A stretch of 64,000 nucleotides of DNA, taken from Cephalotus follicularis. Taxonomy: Eukaryota; Streptophyta; Magnoliopsida; Oxalidales; Cephalotaceae. The notes beneath the pieces are model-generated. The model ran no database searches and had not been told where the DNA came from. It worked only from the letters and a program-made list of their open reading frames with translations. Every line of letters starts with the position of its first letter. The first letter of the stretch is position 1. This document shows positions 22,636-34,699 of the stretch, one piece after another. The stretch is taken from NCBI GenBank assembly GCA_001972305.1, contig BDDD01005251.1:11336-75335 (forward strand), written 5' to 3'. The translations under genes and the position numbers were made by a program.

Positions 22636-25600
22636 ATGGCAATGAACTTGAATTCCGGAGAAAGCCAAAACATCTCAAAGTCACCATATTTTGATGGCAA
22701 TAACTATAGCCATTGGAAGGCTAAGATGACCATCTTCATTCAATCTTTAGATTATAATTTGTGGGACCTCATTGTTGACGATCCAAACTTGCCCACTATT
22801 AGAAATGAAAACGGTGAAACTATTTCAAAACCTAGAAGTAGTTATAACAATGAATATAGGAAGATAGTTCAAATGAACGCTAAAGCAAAACACATCACAA
22901 TTTGTGCTATAAATTCTAGCGACTTCAATAGAGTTTCAACTTGCATTTCGGCTAAGAAAATATGGGATAGACTTGAGGTTACCTATGAAGGTACCAATCA
23001 ATTCAAAGAAGCTAAAATTAGTATGTTAGTTCATGACTATGAAATGTTTACCATGAACGAAAATGAAGACATTAAATCCCTTTTCACTAGATTTACTAAT
23101 ATTATAAATGTCTTGCAAGCTTTGGAGAAAGTCTATTCTAACAGTGAAATGGTGAGGAAAATTCTCAGGTGTCTACCAAGGGCATGGATGACCAAAGTGA
23201 CCATGATTGAAGAAGCAAAAGATCTCAACACCCTTCCTTTGGAGGATCTCCTAGGGTCTCTAATGACCCATGAGCTATGTATGTTGAAGAAGGATGATGA
23301 TGAAGAGAAGCAGAAAAGAAAGAAAAAGTTTGTAGCCTTGAAGTCATCTACAATTGAAGATTCCGAAGATGATAGTGATGAAGAGCTTGCTCTTATCACA
23401 AGCAAGTTCAAGAAGTTCCTTGCAAGTAGGAAGAAGTTTGGTGGTAAACCAAACAAGAAAATTCATAAAAAAGGAGAGTCAAGCAAGCTTGAGGAAATTA
23501 TCTATTTCGAATACAACAAACCCGGGCACTACAAAAGTGATTACCCGAGACTTAAAAAGAAGGAGCATTTGAAGAAAAAGAAAGCAATGCTTGCTACTTA
23601 GGATGATAGTGAGGAGTCAAGCTCCGCTGAAGACTAAAATGAAGAAGTTGCTCAATTGGCTTTGATGGCCATTGAGGAAGAAGAAAAAGACAAGGTTGAT
23701 GAGGTAAGCTATGATGAACTTGTTGTTATAGTTGAAAAATATAGTTCTATTATTGCTTCATTAAAGAAAAAGGTTAAGAGATTAACAAATGAAAATAATC
23801 AATTAAAAACGATTACTCTAACTAAGGAAGATAATTCTAAAAAAATTGAAATAAATTTTTTAGAAAATGAAATAGGTTTCTTAGAAAAAGAAAACAAAAA
23901 TCTTAAAATTGAGATAGATGCTTTAAAGAAAAATTTCTCAAAGTTTTATAATAGTAGTCAAAAATTAGAAAATCTTTTAGGAATGCAAATATGCATTTTT
24001 GATAAAGCCGACTTAGGATATGAAGAATGAACAATGTTAAGCTTTATCAAAACTTCTTTGAAAGAAAGGAGAAGATCAAAAAAGATAAAATTAAAAAGGG
24101 TTTTATTAAGAAGAAAAATGTAAATATTGTTTGTAACTATTGTGGTAAGCATGGACATGTATCATCATCATGTTTCCATAAAAGAAATGTCATGTATAAT
24201 TCAAAACATGGACATGTATCATCATCTTGTTCTTATGAGAGAAATGTCATGTATAATTAAAAATTTGTTAGAATCAAGAAAGTATGGGTACCAAAAGGAA
24301 CTATTGTAACTAACCCCAAATGACCCAAATTTTGTTGGGTACCTCAAGCAAAATTTTGAATATATTTTTGTAGATATGCTTGAAAACATTATCCAAGAAG
24401 ACACAATGGTATTTGGATAGTGGATGCTCCAAGCATATGACCGGTGACAAGAGCTTATTTGTCAATTTCAAATCAAAGCAAGGAGGAGATGTCACATTTG
24501 GAGACAATGCGAAAGAAAAGATCAAGGGATTTGGCTCCATAGGTAATGATCAAACCTCTATTCATAATGTTTTATATGTTGATAGACTCAAACACAATCT
24601 ATTGACATAAGTCAATTATGTGACAAGGATTGTAGAGTCATTTTTGAAAAAGACTTTTGCAAAGTAATAGACATCAAAAGTAACCAAACTAAGTTTATTG
24701 GATATAGACATGGAAATGTGTATGTTGTAGATATAAATGATTTACAAAATGTCAGATGTCTTGTATCCATAAATGATGATAGTTGGTTATGGCATAGGAG
24801 ACTAGGTCATGTTGGTATGTCAACCATTTCAAAGCTTTTAAAACATGATCTAGTAAAAGGCTTTCCCAAAATTAATTTTGAAAAAGATAAAATATGTGAC
24901 GCTTGTCAATACTGGAAGGTCACTAGAGCATCTTTTAAAAGCAAAGATATAGTCTCTACAACTAGACCATTACAACTATTACATATTGATTTATTTGGAC
25001 CTATTGATGTGAGAAGTCTAGGCATATGCTATGGTTATTGTTGATGACTATTCTAGATTTATATGGACAATTTTCCTTGCCCATAAAAATGAAGATTTTA
25101 AAGAATTTTCAAATTTTTGTAAGATTGTTCAAAAAGAAAAGGACACTTCTATTTTAACTATTAGAAGTGATCATGGTAAAGAATTTGAAAAACATATTTT
25201 CAAAAACTTTTGTAATGAAAATGGTTTTATTCATGAGTTCTCTACACCTAGAACACCTCAACAAAATGGGGATGTTGAAAGAAAAAATAGAAATATACAA
25301 AAAATGTGTAGAACTATGTTAAATGAAAACCAATTGCCAAAATATTTTTGGGCCGAGGCCATAAACACTTCTTGTTATGTCTTAAATCGAATATCGATAA
25401 GGCCAATTCTCAAAAAGACTCCATATGAATTATGGAGGGAGAGAAAGCCTAACATTAGCTACTTCCATGCCTTCGGATGTAAATGTTTCATTAACAAAAA
25501 CGGGAAGGATCATCTTTGTAAGTTAGACTCTAAAGTCTACGAAGGTATATTTCTTGGCTATTCTAGTACAAGTGGGGCTTATAAATGTTTTAATAAGAGA

Positions 25601-27410
25601 ACACCTTGTTGAAGAATCTATGCATGTCATTTTTGATAAATCTAACCCTTTACTTCCAAAAGAAGTAATTATCAATGATGATATAGATTTTGCTGAAAAA
25701 GGAATTGATAAGCTAAGTCTTGACAATAGCAAAAAGGAGGTGCCTATACAAGAAGAAACTCCTAAAGAAACCTACCAAGAAGCGCTTTATGACAAGACCT
25801 TGAAGGTGGTAAGGGGACATCCTCATGAGGCAATCATAGGTAATCTTACAATAGGTGTATCTACTAGGTCTAGCATTAATCATAATTATATTGCTTTTCT
25901 TTTTCAAATAGAGCCTAGAAATATAGAAGAAGCCAAAAAAGATAAAAATTGGTTAAATGCTATGCAAGAAGAATTAAATCAATTTGAGCATAATAAAGTA
26001 TGGAGCCCAGTACCTAGGCCTAATAATCATAACATTATTGGTACTAAATAGGTATATCATAATAAAATGGATGATCAAGGAATAGTTATTAGGAACAAAG
26101 CTAGGTTAGTTGCTAAGGGTTATTCCCAAGAAGAGGGAATTGATTTTGATGAATTATATGCACCCGTAGCTAGATTAGAATCCATTTGTATCTTGCTTGC
26201 ATATGCATAATATAAAGATTTTACACTTTTTCAAATGGATGTAAAAAGTACATTTTTAAAAGGTTTAATAAAGGAGAAAGTGTATGCGGAACAACCTCCC
26301 GGATTTGAAGATCCACATTTTCTAAACCATATTTTTAAACTTTCAAAAGCATTATATGGTTTTAAACAAGCTCATAGAGCTTGGTATGAAAAACTTAGTG
26401 GTTATCTTATAAAAAATGGTTTTAAAAGAGGTTCAATAGATATAACTCTTTTTACAAAATCTCATAACGAGGACATTCTTATTGTACAAATATATGTTGA
26501 TGATATAATATTTGGGTCTACTAATGAGATCCTGTGCAAGGAGTTTGCTCAAATTATGCAAGATGAGTTCGAGATGAGCATGATGGGAGAGCTAAATTTT
26601 TTCCTTAGACTACAAGTAAAACAACTCAAAGAAGGCATATTCATCAACCAATCCAAATACGTCAAAGATCTACTAAAAAGATTTGGAATGGAGAATGCAA
26701 AGAAGAGCAAAACTCCAATGAGCAAAACTACAAAGTTTGATAAAGACGAGCAAGGTAAACTCGTTGACCAAAAAATCTATAGGAGTATGATTGGCTCGTT
26801 ACTTTATTTAACTGCTAGAAGGCCATATATTCTATTCAAAGTATGTTTGTGTGCTCGATTTCAAGCTTGTCTTAAAGAATAACATTTGCATGCTGTGAAA
26901 CAGATTTTTAAATATTTAGCATATACACCTACCTTAGGACTTTGGTATCCTAGAAATTCATATTTTGACTTGCATACATACTCAGATGCTGATTTCAGAG
27001 GTTATAAAGTAGATAGAAAAAGCACTAGTGGCACATGTTAATTCTTAGGAAATATGCTAATTTCTTGGTTTAGCAAGAAACAAAATTCGGTAGCACTTTC
27101 TACTACCGAAGCTGAGTATGTTACGGCAGGAAGTTGTTGTGCACAAGTCACCTGGATGAAACAACAACTCTTAGATTATGGCTTTAAATTTGAAAATGTG
27201 CCTATAAGATGTGATAACACTAGTGAAATATGCTCAGGTAAAAATCCCGTGCATCACTATAGGACCAAGCATATAGATATAAGATATCATTTTATAAAGG
27301 ATCACATAGAAAAAGGAGATAACAAACTAATTTTTGTGCCTACTCAGGACCAAATTGCGGATATCTTCACTAAACCACTTGATGAGCAAAAATTTTCTAA
27401 ATTTTGATTG
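22636..27410 (+). pseudogene. S1 gag-pol region (broken)
   Basis: Domain order gag, protease, integrase, reverse transcriptase, RNase H is that of copia. Visible landmarks: SPYFDGNNYSHWKAKMTIFI in gag; an acidic/lysine-rich coiled coil (about 23650-24010); CNYCGKHGHVSSSC (24130-24171), a zinc knuckle; WYLDSGCSKHMTG in protease; the WHRRLGH and DYSRFIWTIFL blocks of pre-integrase and integrase; YVDDIIFGST in reverse transcriptase; and TTEAEYVTAG and HIDIRYHFI in RNase H. Gag packages RNA and pol copies and integrates it in active relatives. Here the region carries about ten breaks and is a fossil. Confidence 0.9.
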
Positions 27411-27539
27411 GAATTAGGTTTATGTGATATTGAATGATTGATATGATTATATGTTTATGTGTTATTGCTTGATGTGTTTATGTGATTACTCATCCATCAT
27501 TTACATTCATAGAATCGTTTAATTAGCAATCGGCAAAAA

Positions 27540-27690
27540 ACAGAGTAAACCGCCGACGCTTGAATTACAAGCGTCAAAGGTTTACACTGCCTTTTAGGGA
27601 TAATTTTGTGAAAAAAGTGTAAAGCGGCGTCGCTTTACAAAAAGCGTCGACGCTTACAACGCATTTTATAAAAGAAAGCGCCGTTAGTTG
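27540..27690 (+). repeat. GTCGAC motif cluster between S1 pol and the post-pol frame
   Basis: Contains AACCGCCGACGCTTG (about 27548), AAGCGTCAAAGGTTT (about 27572), AAAGCGGCGTCGCTTT (27621), AAAAAGCGTCGACGCTTA (27637) and AAAGCGCCGTTAG (about 27673). A TATA-like TTTTATAAAAG follows at about 27664-27674, some 130 bp before the post-pol frame. The layout (array, TATA, frame) repeats that of the LTR promoter. Confidence 0.7.
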
Positions 27691-27801
27691 GACATTTTCT
27701 ACGCAACCCTAACTTTTCAAAACCTTTCTCTAGCGATTTTATGAGGAATCCAAGCCAAAAATCACTTCTAAACCTCTCATAATCACCAAACATGTTCAAA
27801 A

Positions 27802-29015
27802 ATGCCTAGAACGAAGAATGATGAGGTTGGAGAAGGCTCAAGAAGGAGAAAAGGTGTTGAAAGAAAAAGGAAGGATAGAGATGTTAGAAATCAATCTCCA
27901 CAAGAAGAAATATCTCAAGGAGTAAGGTATCCCGAAGCCTATTATGAAAGAAAAATCTTAGTAGGTAAAACCCTATATTTTAATTTTTGCTTAAATTAAG
28001 GTTTTCCTATAGTATAATGGCTAAATGCTCAAGAGTTAGGACCCCTATTCACAATAAATCTCCCTCATTATCCAGATTTAATGAAGGAGTTTTACGTTAA
28101 CATTCTTCCTAATTCTGGTGTGGATTTATTTACTAGGGTAAAGAATAGGAATATTGAGTTGAAATTTACTACCCTAGCATCTATTCTGGAAATTTCGTAT
28201 GATGGCACTAGAGCTTGGTGCCAAAGACATTGGGCTATAGACGGAATATTTAATAAGGAAGAATGTGTGAGTTTGCTATTCGGAGAAAACGCACAAGTTT
28301 TACAGAAAATGTACTCCAGAAATCTTAGTCTTCATCATCGTTTCTTGCATCGTGCAATTACAACACATATATTGCCTAAAACCGGTGGCTTTGACGAAGT
28401 GACCATATGGAGGCATTTACTATGTTCCATATCATTACCGCTAGAAGAATATGTGTGCCAAAGTTGATTCTAAATAATATGCAAGCCATGCACGCTAGAG
28501 AGAATGCTAGGTTACCCTATTGCAATATCATAACTAAGATCGTTATGCATTTCGATGTGGACTTGGATAGGGAAGTGCACCATGCACTTCAAAATGCTGA
28601 CAAGCTAGGAAAAGGGACCCTAGGAAGGATGGGATTCAAGAAACACAAAAGGCTTGGGACATGGGTTCCCAAAAATGAAGATTCGGATAGGGTAAGTGGT
28701 GAAGATGAAGAGGGAGGAGTAGAGGTGCAAGGAGAAGAAGAGATAGGTCCTTAAGCTGACCCCGCTCCTAGTTTTAATCTACCTAATAGTCAGTTTGAAG
28801 AATTCATGTGAGCTATTAGAGGTTTAGAGATGAGTAATCAAAGGATAGAGCGAAGGCAAAAGCGGCTAGAAAGAAAGCTGATTGAGAAAGGAGTGATTAG
28901 AAACGAAGACATTTCACCTCCGTCAAGCCAAGAAAATCAAGCAAATCAAGGAGTAAAAGAAGACGACACAAATGTCATGGGCGATAATGATGAGAACTAT
29001 AATATGGATGATTGA
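27802..29015 (+). pseudogene. S1 post-pol (env-position) frame, plant transposon protein type, broken
   Basis: A basic start (MPRTKNDEVGEGSRRRKG) leads into a segment near 28081-28750 with ILEISYDGTRAW, HRFLHRAITTHILPKTGGFD and MHARENARLPYCNIITKI. These resemble the putative plant transposon protein domain often found in extra frames of Sireviruses and other large plant LTR elements. An acidic, charged tail ends near 29013 (NMGDNDENYNMDD-like). The frame occupies the env-like position known in SIRE1-type elements, but I see no clear signal peptide or membrane segment, so an envelope role is not supported. A few breaks are present. Confidence 0.65.
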
Positions 29016-29284
29016 GTTTCATTTTGCATCTTGTTATGTTTTTGTAACTTGCAAACTTTGATGATTTGTATTTGTTTGGATATTTGGATGTTTTTGAATG
29101 TTTTGGATGTTTTATTTGGATGTTTGGATATTTTGTAAACATTGGATGTTATTCTGGATGATTTGCTCTTACGATTATGATATGAATGTTTCGAACTTGT
29201 TATTTGATATAATCTTTGATATCTTTTTGATGTTATGCAAAAAAGGGGAGAATAAATGGTACTAAGTTGAAAAACGGTGCAAAA

Positions 29285-29533
29285 TAACCTTTGTCATACT
29301 AAGGGGGAGTATGCAAGGTAACCATTAAGGGGGAGTATATTTGATTGAGGGGGAGTATGCATCTCAACTTACTTAAGTTCGTATTTTAATTATGTTCTTC
29401 AACTTAAGTTCGTATCTTACTTATGTACTTCAACAAATGCCCATATTGTTATATTTTTAAATTATGAATTGTTATGTTTTCAACCTATGTCCATGTTGTA
29501 GCAAATTTTTGTCATCATAAAAAAGGGGGAGAT
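29285..29533 (+). other. Repeated polypurine tracts before the S1 3' LTR
   Basis: AAGGGGGAG-type tracts occur near 29301, 29328 and 29350. A final AAAAAAGGGGGAGAT (29519-29533) abuts the 3' LTR and is the likely plus-strand primer. Multiple such tracts are a recognised Sirevirus hallmark. Confidence 0.8.
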
Positions 29534-30827
29534 TGTTGACATTTATGTCTCAATCCAAATTTTGATGATAACATATTTGCATCTGACATTGTTTCTTTTT
29601 GTGCAAGAAAAGTTAAACATTGCAAAACAAAACAAGGAAGAATAAAAACAGAGCAAAGCGTCAAAGGTATGTAGGCAACCATCAGAGCATAAGGGGCAAA
29701 CCGACGAAGGTATAGCTCAAAGCATCTGAGGTTTGGTATAGAGTGGTTTGAGCATTCGAAATCAAGAACAAAACATGCAAAGAGTCGACGATCACAGGGA
29801 AACCGTAAGAGCTTAAGGCAAATCGACGAAGTACACCACAAAGCGTCAACAGTTGGGCACTCAAAGTGAAAATAAAAAATGCTCAAAGCGTCGACGGTCA
29901 CAGGGAAACAGACAGCGCTTAACACCAAGACGCCAATGCTTAAGGAGAACATGTCAGCGGTCTAGTATAGAAACAAATAAAATCATTTGATAGACATAAA
30001 GCGGCGACGCTCTAAAGAAATCGTAAGCGCTTTAATGCAAACTGTCGACATCAAATTCAAAGCATCAGGAGTTAAGCAGGAAAATTCAAATTCAAATGTA
30101 TAACGGTCATCTAAGCGTAGACGCTTAGAAAAACTCCGTCGACTCTTTGTGCGCGGAAAGCAATCAATGAACTAGCTTTTCAACGATGTTTTTAAGGCGA
30201 CATTTCCCAAAGCAACTCCAGCAGCTCTATAACTTTTACAACGACTACAAATTGAAGAAACCTATAAATAGAAGGCTGAAACAAGATCAAACTAGAGGAA
30301 TTACAACAAGAACAACTTACAACAATAAAATTCAACTCTATTCATATAAAAGCTTGTTTCAAGAGTTTTATTGTCTATTTGTGAGCATATTTGTGAGTTG
30401 TCATTTGTGAGCTTACTAAGTCTATATTCAACCTTAGAGAGGTTATATCAAACACAAAACAACCATTGTAATCCTTTGATTGTAAAAGGGGAGTGAACCC
30501 GAAATTGTAAGTGATTGAGGTAAATCATAGAGAATTGTAAAGGTGCACCGAATAGCTCTTGAAAAGATATTAGGAGAATAGTGGAAACTCAAGGAGGTCC
30601 TTGGGAAAAGTGGACGTAGGCAAGAGTTTGGCTGACCCACTACAAAATCCATGTTTACACTCGCTTACTTTTTCTCTTTACTTATATTTTGCATATTGTT
30701 CTTTGCACTTTTCAATTTTGTTCTTTGCCTTGTTGAATTTTTTATTTTAATATTTTATTGGATTAAATCGAAAAATTTCAATAATTTTACAAATACTATA
30801 ATTCACCCCCCCTCTTGTTGTATTTCA
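29534..30827 (+). repeat. 3' LTR of S1
   Basis: 1,294 bp, aligned with the 5' LTR along its whole length. Its GTCGAC array (about 29656-30155) is more decayed than that of the 5' LTR. The right end GTATTTCA is followed by target duplication GATTG. Confidence 0.92.
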
Positions 30828-31286
30828 GATTGCATTACAATTTGTTCCGAAAAGATGGAATGTGATTCGGAGTTCGTTTGACTAGTTTAATAGACATATG
30901 AAATTGTTTGTGCGTAACTTGGATTGCGCAAAATTTTCTGCACTTAATATGTGTAGGGAAGTGTCTAGTTGGATTAGACAGTGGGAGCAATTGTGCAACT
31001 ATTGTCTTATTTCAGGACACTCATGCATGTAGTCCTTGGAAAATGCATTTGAGTTCTAATTTATGGATAATGGTTGAAGAATGTGTGAATTTCATAGGCC
31101 ATTTGGTTTGGATTTGTAGTTTGAACCTGCATAGTGCAGTTTGAGGTTGCCAAAGTTTTGCAAAGTGCAGAAATTTGGAATGCCTTAAGTCCAAACTTTG
31201 GGAAAACTGCAGTTTTTGGCATAGTGCCATTCTGCAGCAGTCTAACCGTCGATGATTTTGGTTAAAGCGTCGACAGTTAGACAAAG
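30828..31286 (+). other. C1 leader, second part
   Basis: Resumes C1 after S1. No protein match. Its end (31240-31286) holds AACCGTCGATGATTTTGGTT and AAAGCGTCGACAGTTAG, the beginning of C1's own motif cluster, which continues at 47816 after the G1 insertion. Confidence 0.6.
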
Positions 31287-32312
31287 TGTCACGCCCTGAA
31301 TCCCAAGGAAGTCCACAAGGCTCGACACGTGACAGGTCCGTCCATACGATCCATCACATTAAGCGTAACATCAACACATAGGCATTGATGGTTAAGGCGT
31401 TGTGCCTTAGGCGTCGATGCGTGCACTAAGCGTCAACCGTTAGGAAACACATTAAGCATCGACACTTCAATCGAAAGCATTGACGGTTTGGTCCTTAAGC
31501 GTCGACCGTTTACATGGAAGAGTAAACAGTTTGTGTGATCAAAGCACCAACGCCTCTAGCCAAAGCGTCGACGGTTTGACAGCAACAGCAAGTTGGTCAT
31601 ACAGTCTGTAAAATGCATTTTAAAACCATTTAAATCCGTTTAAAATCCGATCCAAAGGTAGCTATAAGCCCCTAAGGTCAATAGTAACATAAAAATAATT
31701 TTAACCCTTCAGATCCATACCCATAACCCATGAATCTAGAGAGAAAAAGGATTAGGCCTATAAACCTAAACTCTCAATTCTCTCTCTGATTCCCATTCAA
31801 ATCCTTTTTAAACCATAACAAAAACCCTAGTTCATTCATCTAGCATGTATAAAGCTATCCATAACCATAAAATCCATTCAATCCATTTAAAAGCATAGAT
31901 CCAAAGCATATACATAGAACCCACCTCCAAATTGTTGAGAACAAAGAATAAGCTGCTTGAATCCTCGTTCTGTTTCTCCCTTTAGGTTCTACTCTCTGCC
32001 ACGATCCCAAAGACTCATTCTTTGCTCGATTTCGCCCACTTTCTCTATCTAACTCACTATCTCTCTAGAATTGGATGAGAAATGAAAATGAGAATGAAAG
32101 AGAAGAACCGACTATATATAGATATAGGCTCCTTTAGGAAAAAATCTCAAAAGCTACGATTATGTTTGATTGAACCCCCACTACCCATAAACAGTCATAA
32201 AAGGGGAAAATACCATATATTATATACAATCCATATCATCCATAAATACAGTATTGTAAAATACCATATATAAATACATACAATTTCATACATCTAGAAT
32301 TCAGGGCTTACA
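31287..32312 (-). repeat. 3' LTR of G1
   Basis: Minus-sense start TGTAAGCCCTGAATTC; a TATA-like run at 32110-32125; motif cluster at 31387-31580 (for example AAAGCGTCGACGGTTTGACA near 31563). Preceded in minus sense by the purine tract AAGGAGGGGAGGA. Confidence 0.85.
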
Positions 32313-34699
32313 TCCTCCCCTCCTTAGAGAAATCTTGTCCAGAGATTCCCTAGGATCAAAACAGGTGAGGATAAAATGCTCTCACGTCATACTCACGCTC
32401 CTATGTTACTTCCTCGAGCCCATGATACTGACATAATACCTTAACCAAGGAAATTTACTTGTTCCGTAGATGTTTGACTAGGCAGTCAAGAATCTGAATA
32501 GGTGTCTCATCAAAACTCATAGCTGCCTTCAATTTCAAAGGTTCATACTGTAACACGTGCGAAGGATCTGGGTGAAACTTCCTTAGCATCAACACATGGA
32601 AGACATTGTGTACATCTGACAAATCTGGCAGTAAGGCAAGCATGTTAGCAACAACGCCTGCCCTCTCAAGGATCTCAAAAGGTCCTATATACCGAGGAGC
32701 TAACTTTCCTATTTTACCAAACGTCATGACACCTTTGGTTGGTGAAACTTTGAGGAACACATGATACCCCACTGAGAACTCTAAGTCCTTCCTTCGACAA
32801 TCTGCATAACTCTTTTGAAGATTCTAAGCCGCTAGGAGCATTTCCCTGATAATCTTGGCCTTTTCCATCATTTATTGCACCAGTTTTAGGCCTAGAAGGC
32901 TATATTCACCTACCTCAAACAACCAAACTGGAATTCTACATTTACGTCCATAAAGAGCCTAAAACGGTGCCATACCGATACTAGCATGATAACTGTTATT
33001 ATAAGAGAACTCTACTAAAGGTAGATGTTCATTCCAACTGTCACCACAATCCATTATACATGCCCGGAGCATATCCTCAAGAGTCTGAATAGTCCGTTCA
33101 GACTGACCATCCATCTGGGGGTGAAAAGCCGTACTAAAACTCAGCTTAGTACCAAAAGATGTCTGGAACCACGGCTATACTGGAAACCAAAACTCAGGTT
33201 CTGCTGGGAACCTCCCTGAGATCAATCCAAACTTTGACTTGGCTGACACCCTGAACCATGTCTATCATAAGGGCACTCTCTAGCTATGTGATCAAAAGCC
33301 CCACATAGCATGCATTTGCCAGCTCTCCACCAACAATCATCAGATGTGTGGTTAGTGCATCCACAGTATACGTATGGCTCAATAGAAGCCTATCTACCAC
33401 CACTGGAAATTCTAGAGTGACCTTCCCGAGAAGATGTCCTCCTCTACTCCCTCTACCGAGAGCTATGTCCTCTACCCCTATGCAGCATGGATTGCCCTCT
33501 CTGACCAGAAAAAATGGGTGGACTGCCAACACTCTAAGGTGAACCACCATGACCAGGACTGATGTTCCCAGATCTGTGGGACTTGTTACTACTCCCAGAA
33601 CTCCTCCCCGACAACCATCCTGAAGAAGCAAATCTGCTACTACCAGTCTGAATCCATAAATTACGCAACTCTTTTCCTACAACCTCAATATCTCTGGCTA
33701 TGCTAGACAACTCAAAGAAGGATCTCAGTCTAAACAGTACCAGCTTCTGTCGGATATCTAGTTTGAGCCCACCAAGAAACTTCTTAGCCTTCCTTACTTC
33801 TGTGCCAACCATATGAGGAGCTATCCTTGACAATTCAATAAATTTGGCCTCGTACTAGGCTACAGACATGTTACCTTAGATTAAGAAAAGAAATTCAGCC
33901 TCCCTCTTATCAACTTCGGTCTCGGGATAGTACTGCTCATTGAACTTCGTTCTAAACATATCCCATGAATTAGGTATCCCAGATTCATCCCAAGAGGAAG
34001 CAACCATTCTCCACCAATGTTCTGCTTCACCATGTAGCATATAAGTGGCGAAAACAACTTTCTTGGAGTCTGAACATCTCAAGACTCGGAAGATTTTCTC
34101 TATTTGCATCAGCCATCTCTCAGTAGTAACAGCATCAGGGTCCCCCATAAATCTGGAGGATTTAACTTCAAAAACCAAATTAAGGGATCCTCCCTGGGTG
34201 TAGGCAGATCAACTGATCTCCTTGATGTTTAGGCATGCCTAGAGGGCCTTAACACTAGGGTTTGCTCTGGTGCCTCTGCTGAACACCTAAACGGCCTTGC
34301 AGCTGGGATTTGCTCAATTGCAATTGCTTACCGCTGTATTAATTCATTCATTCAGTTCATCATGTCATACATCTTCCTCATAAAACCTCTAGGTTCCCCT
34401 TGGCCAGGAGCGACAAATTTTGCTTCTTGGCTCACATTCTGTTCCTCTTATTCTTCAACATCTCTACTGGCTCGGGTACGTCTTGTCAACGGCCCTACCT
34501 TAGAGTTTCTTGCAGCTCCTCTTCGAAAACCATCCATTTATACCTTGTATAAGAGACAAGAGTCAGCTATCCAATTTTTAAAACCATAATTCCAAAACTG
34601 ATGCAACAACCAAAAAACTTATCAATATTACTCAATTCCAATAGCCAAGGATCCTATCCAGGCATAGCCAACATAGCGGGGCTCTAATACCACCTAAAC
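32313..34699 (-). pseudogene. G1 internal region: gag and integrase tail, broken
   Basis: Gag (about 33230-34180) has the capsid-like block WLMQIEKIF...AEHWWRM and a cysteine-rich knuckle near 33250-33310. The integrase part (about 32455-33180) has [20 protein letters not shown] and ends in a Tekay-type tail (RYIGPFEIL...DETPIQILD). Tekay/Del gypsy elements carry such chromodomain tails, which are thought to guide integration into heterochromatin. About 34190-34699 is the non-coding 5' leader with primer site TGGTATTAGAGC (minus strand, about 34684-34695). Confidence 0.75.

Larger units (their letters stand above)
21318..30827 (+). mobile_element. Sirevirus S1 (copia), nearly complete structure, coding region broken
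   Basis: Boundaries TGTTGACATT at 21318 and GTATTTCA at 30827, with target duplication GATTG at 21313-21317 and 30828-30832. Parts: 5' LTR 21318-22577; primer site about 22580-22593; gag about 22636-24030 including a coiled coil; a CCHC knuckle near 24130-24170; protease about 24390-24610; integrase about 24720-25610; reverse transcriptase about 25900-26880; RNase H about 26890-27410; a post-pol region 27802-29015; several AAGGGGGAG tracts and the final purine tract (29515-29533); and 3' LTR 29534-30827. LTRs are about 90% identical by eye over sampled parts, so several million years old. Roughly a dozen breaks in the coding region. Long gag, extra post-pol frame and repeated purine tracts match the Sirevirus lineage. 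Confidence 0.92.

Noticed and set aside
27802-29015. Envelope protein gene in the Sirevirus
   Set aside because: The position fits, but no signal peptide or membrane segment is evident and the visible blocks resemble a plant transposon protein domain.
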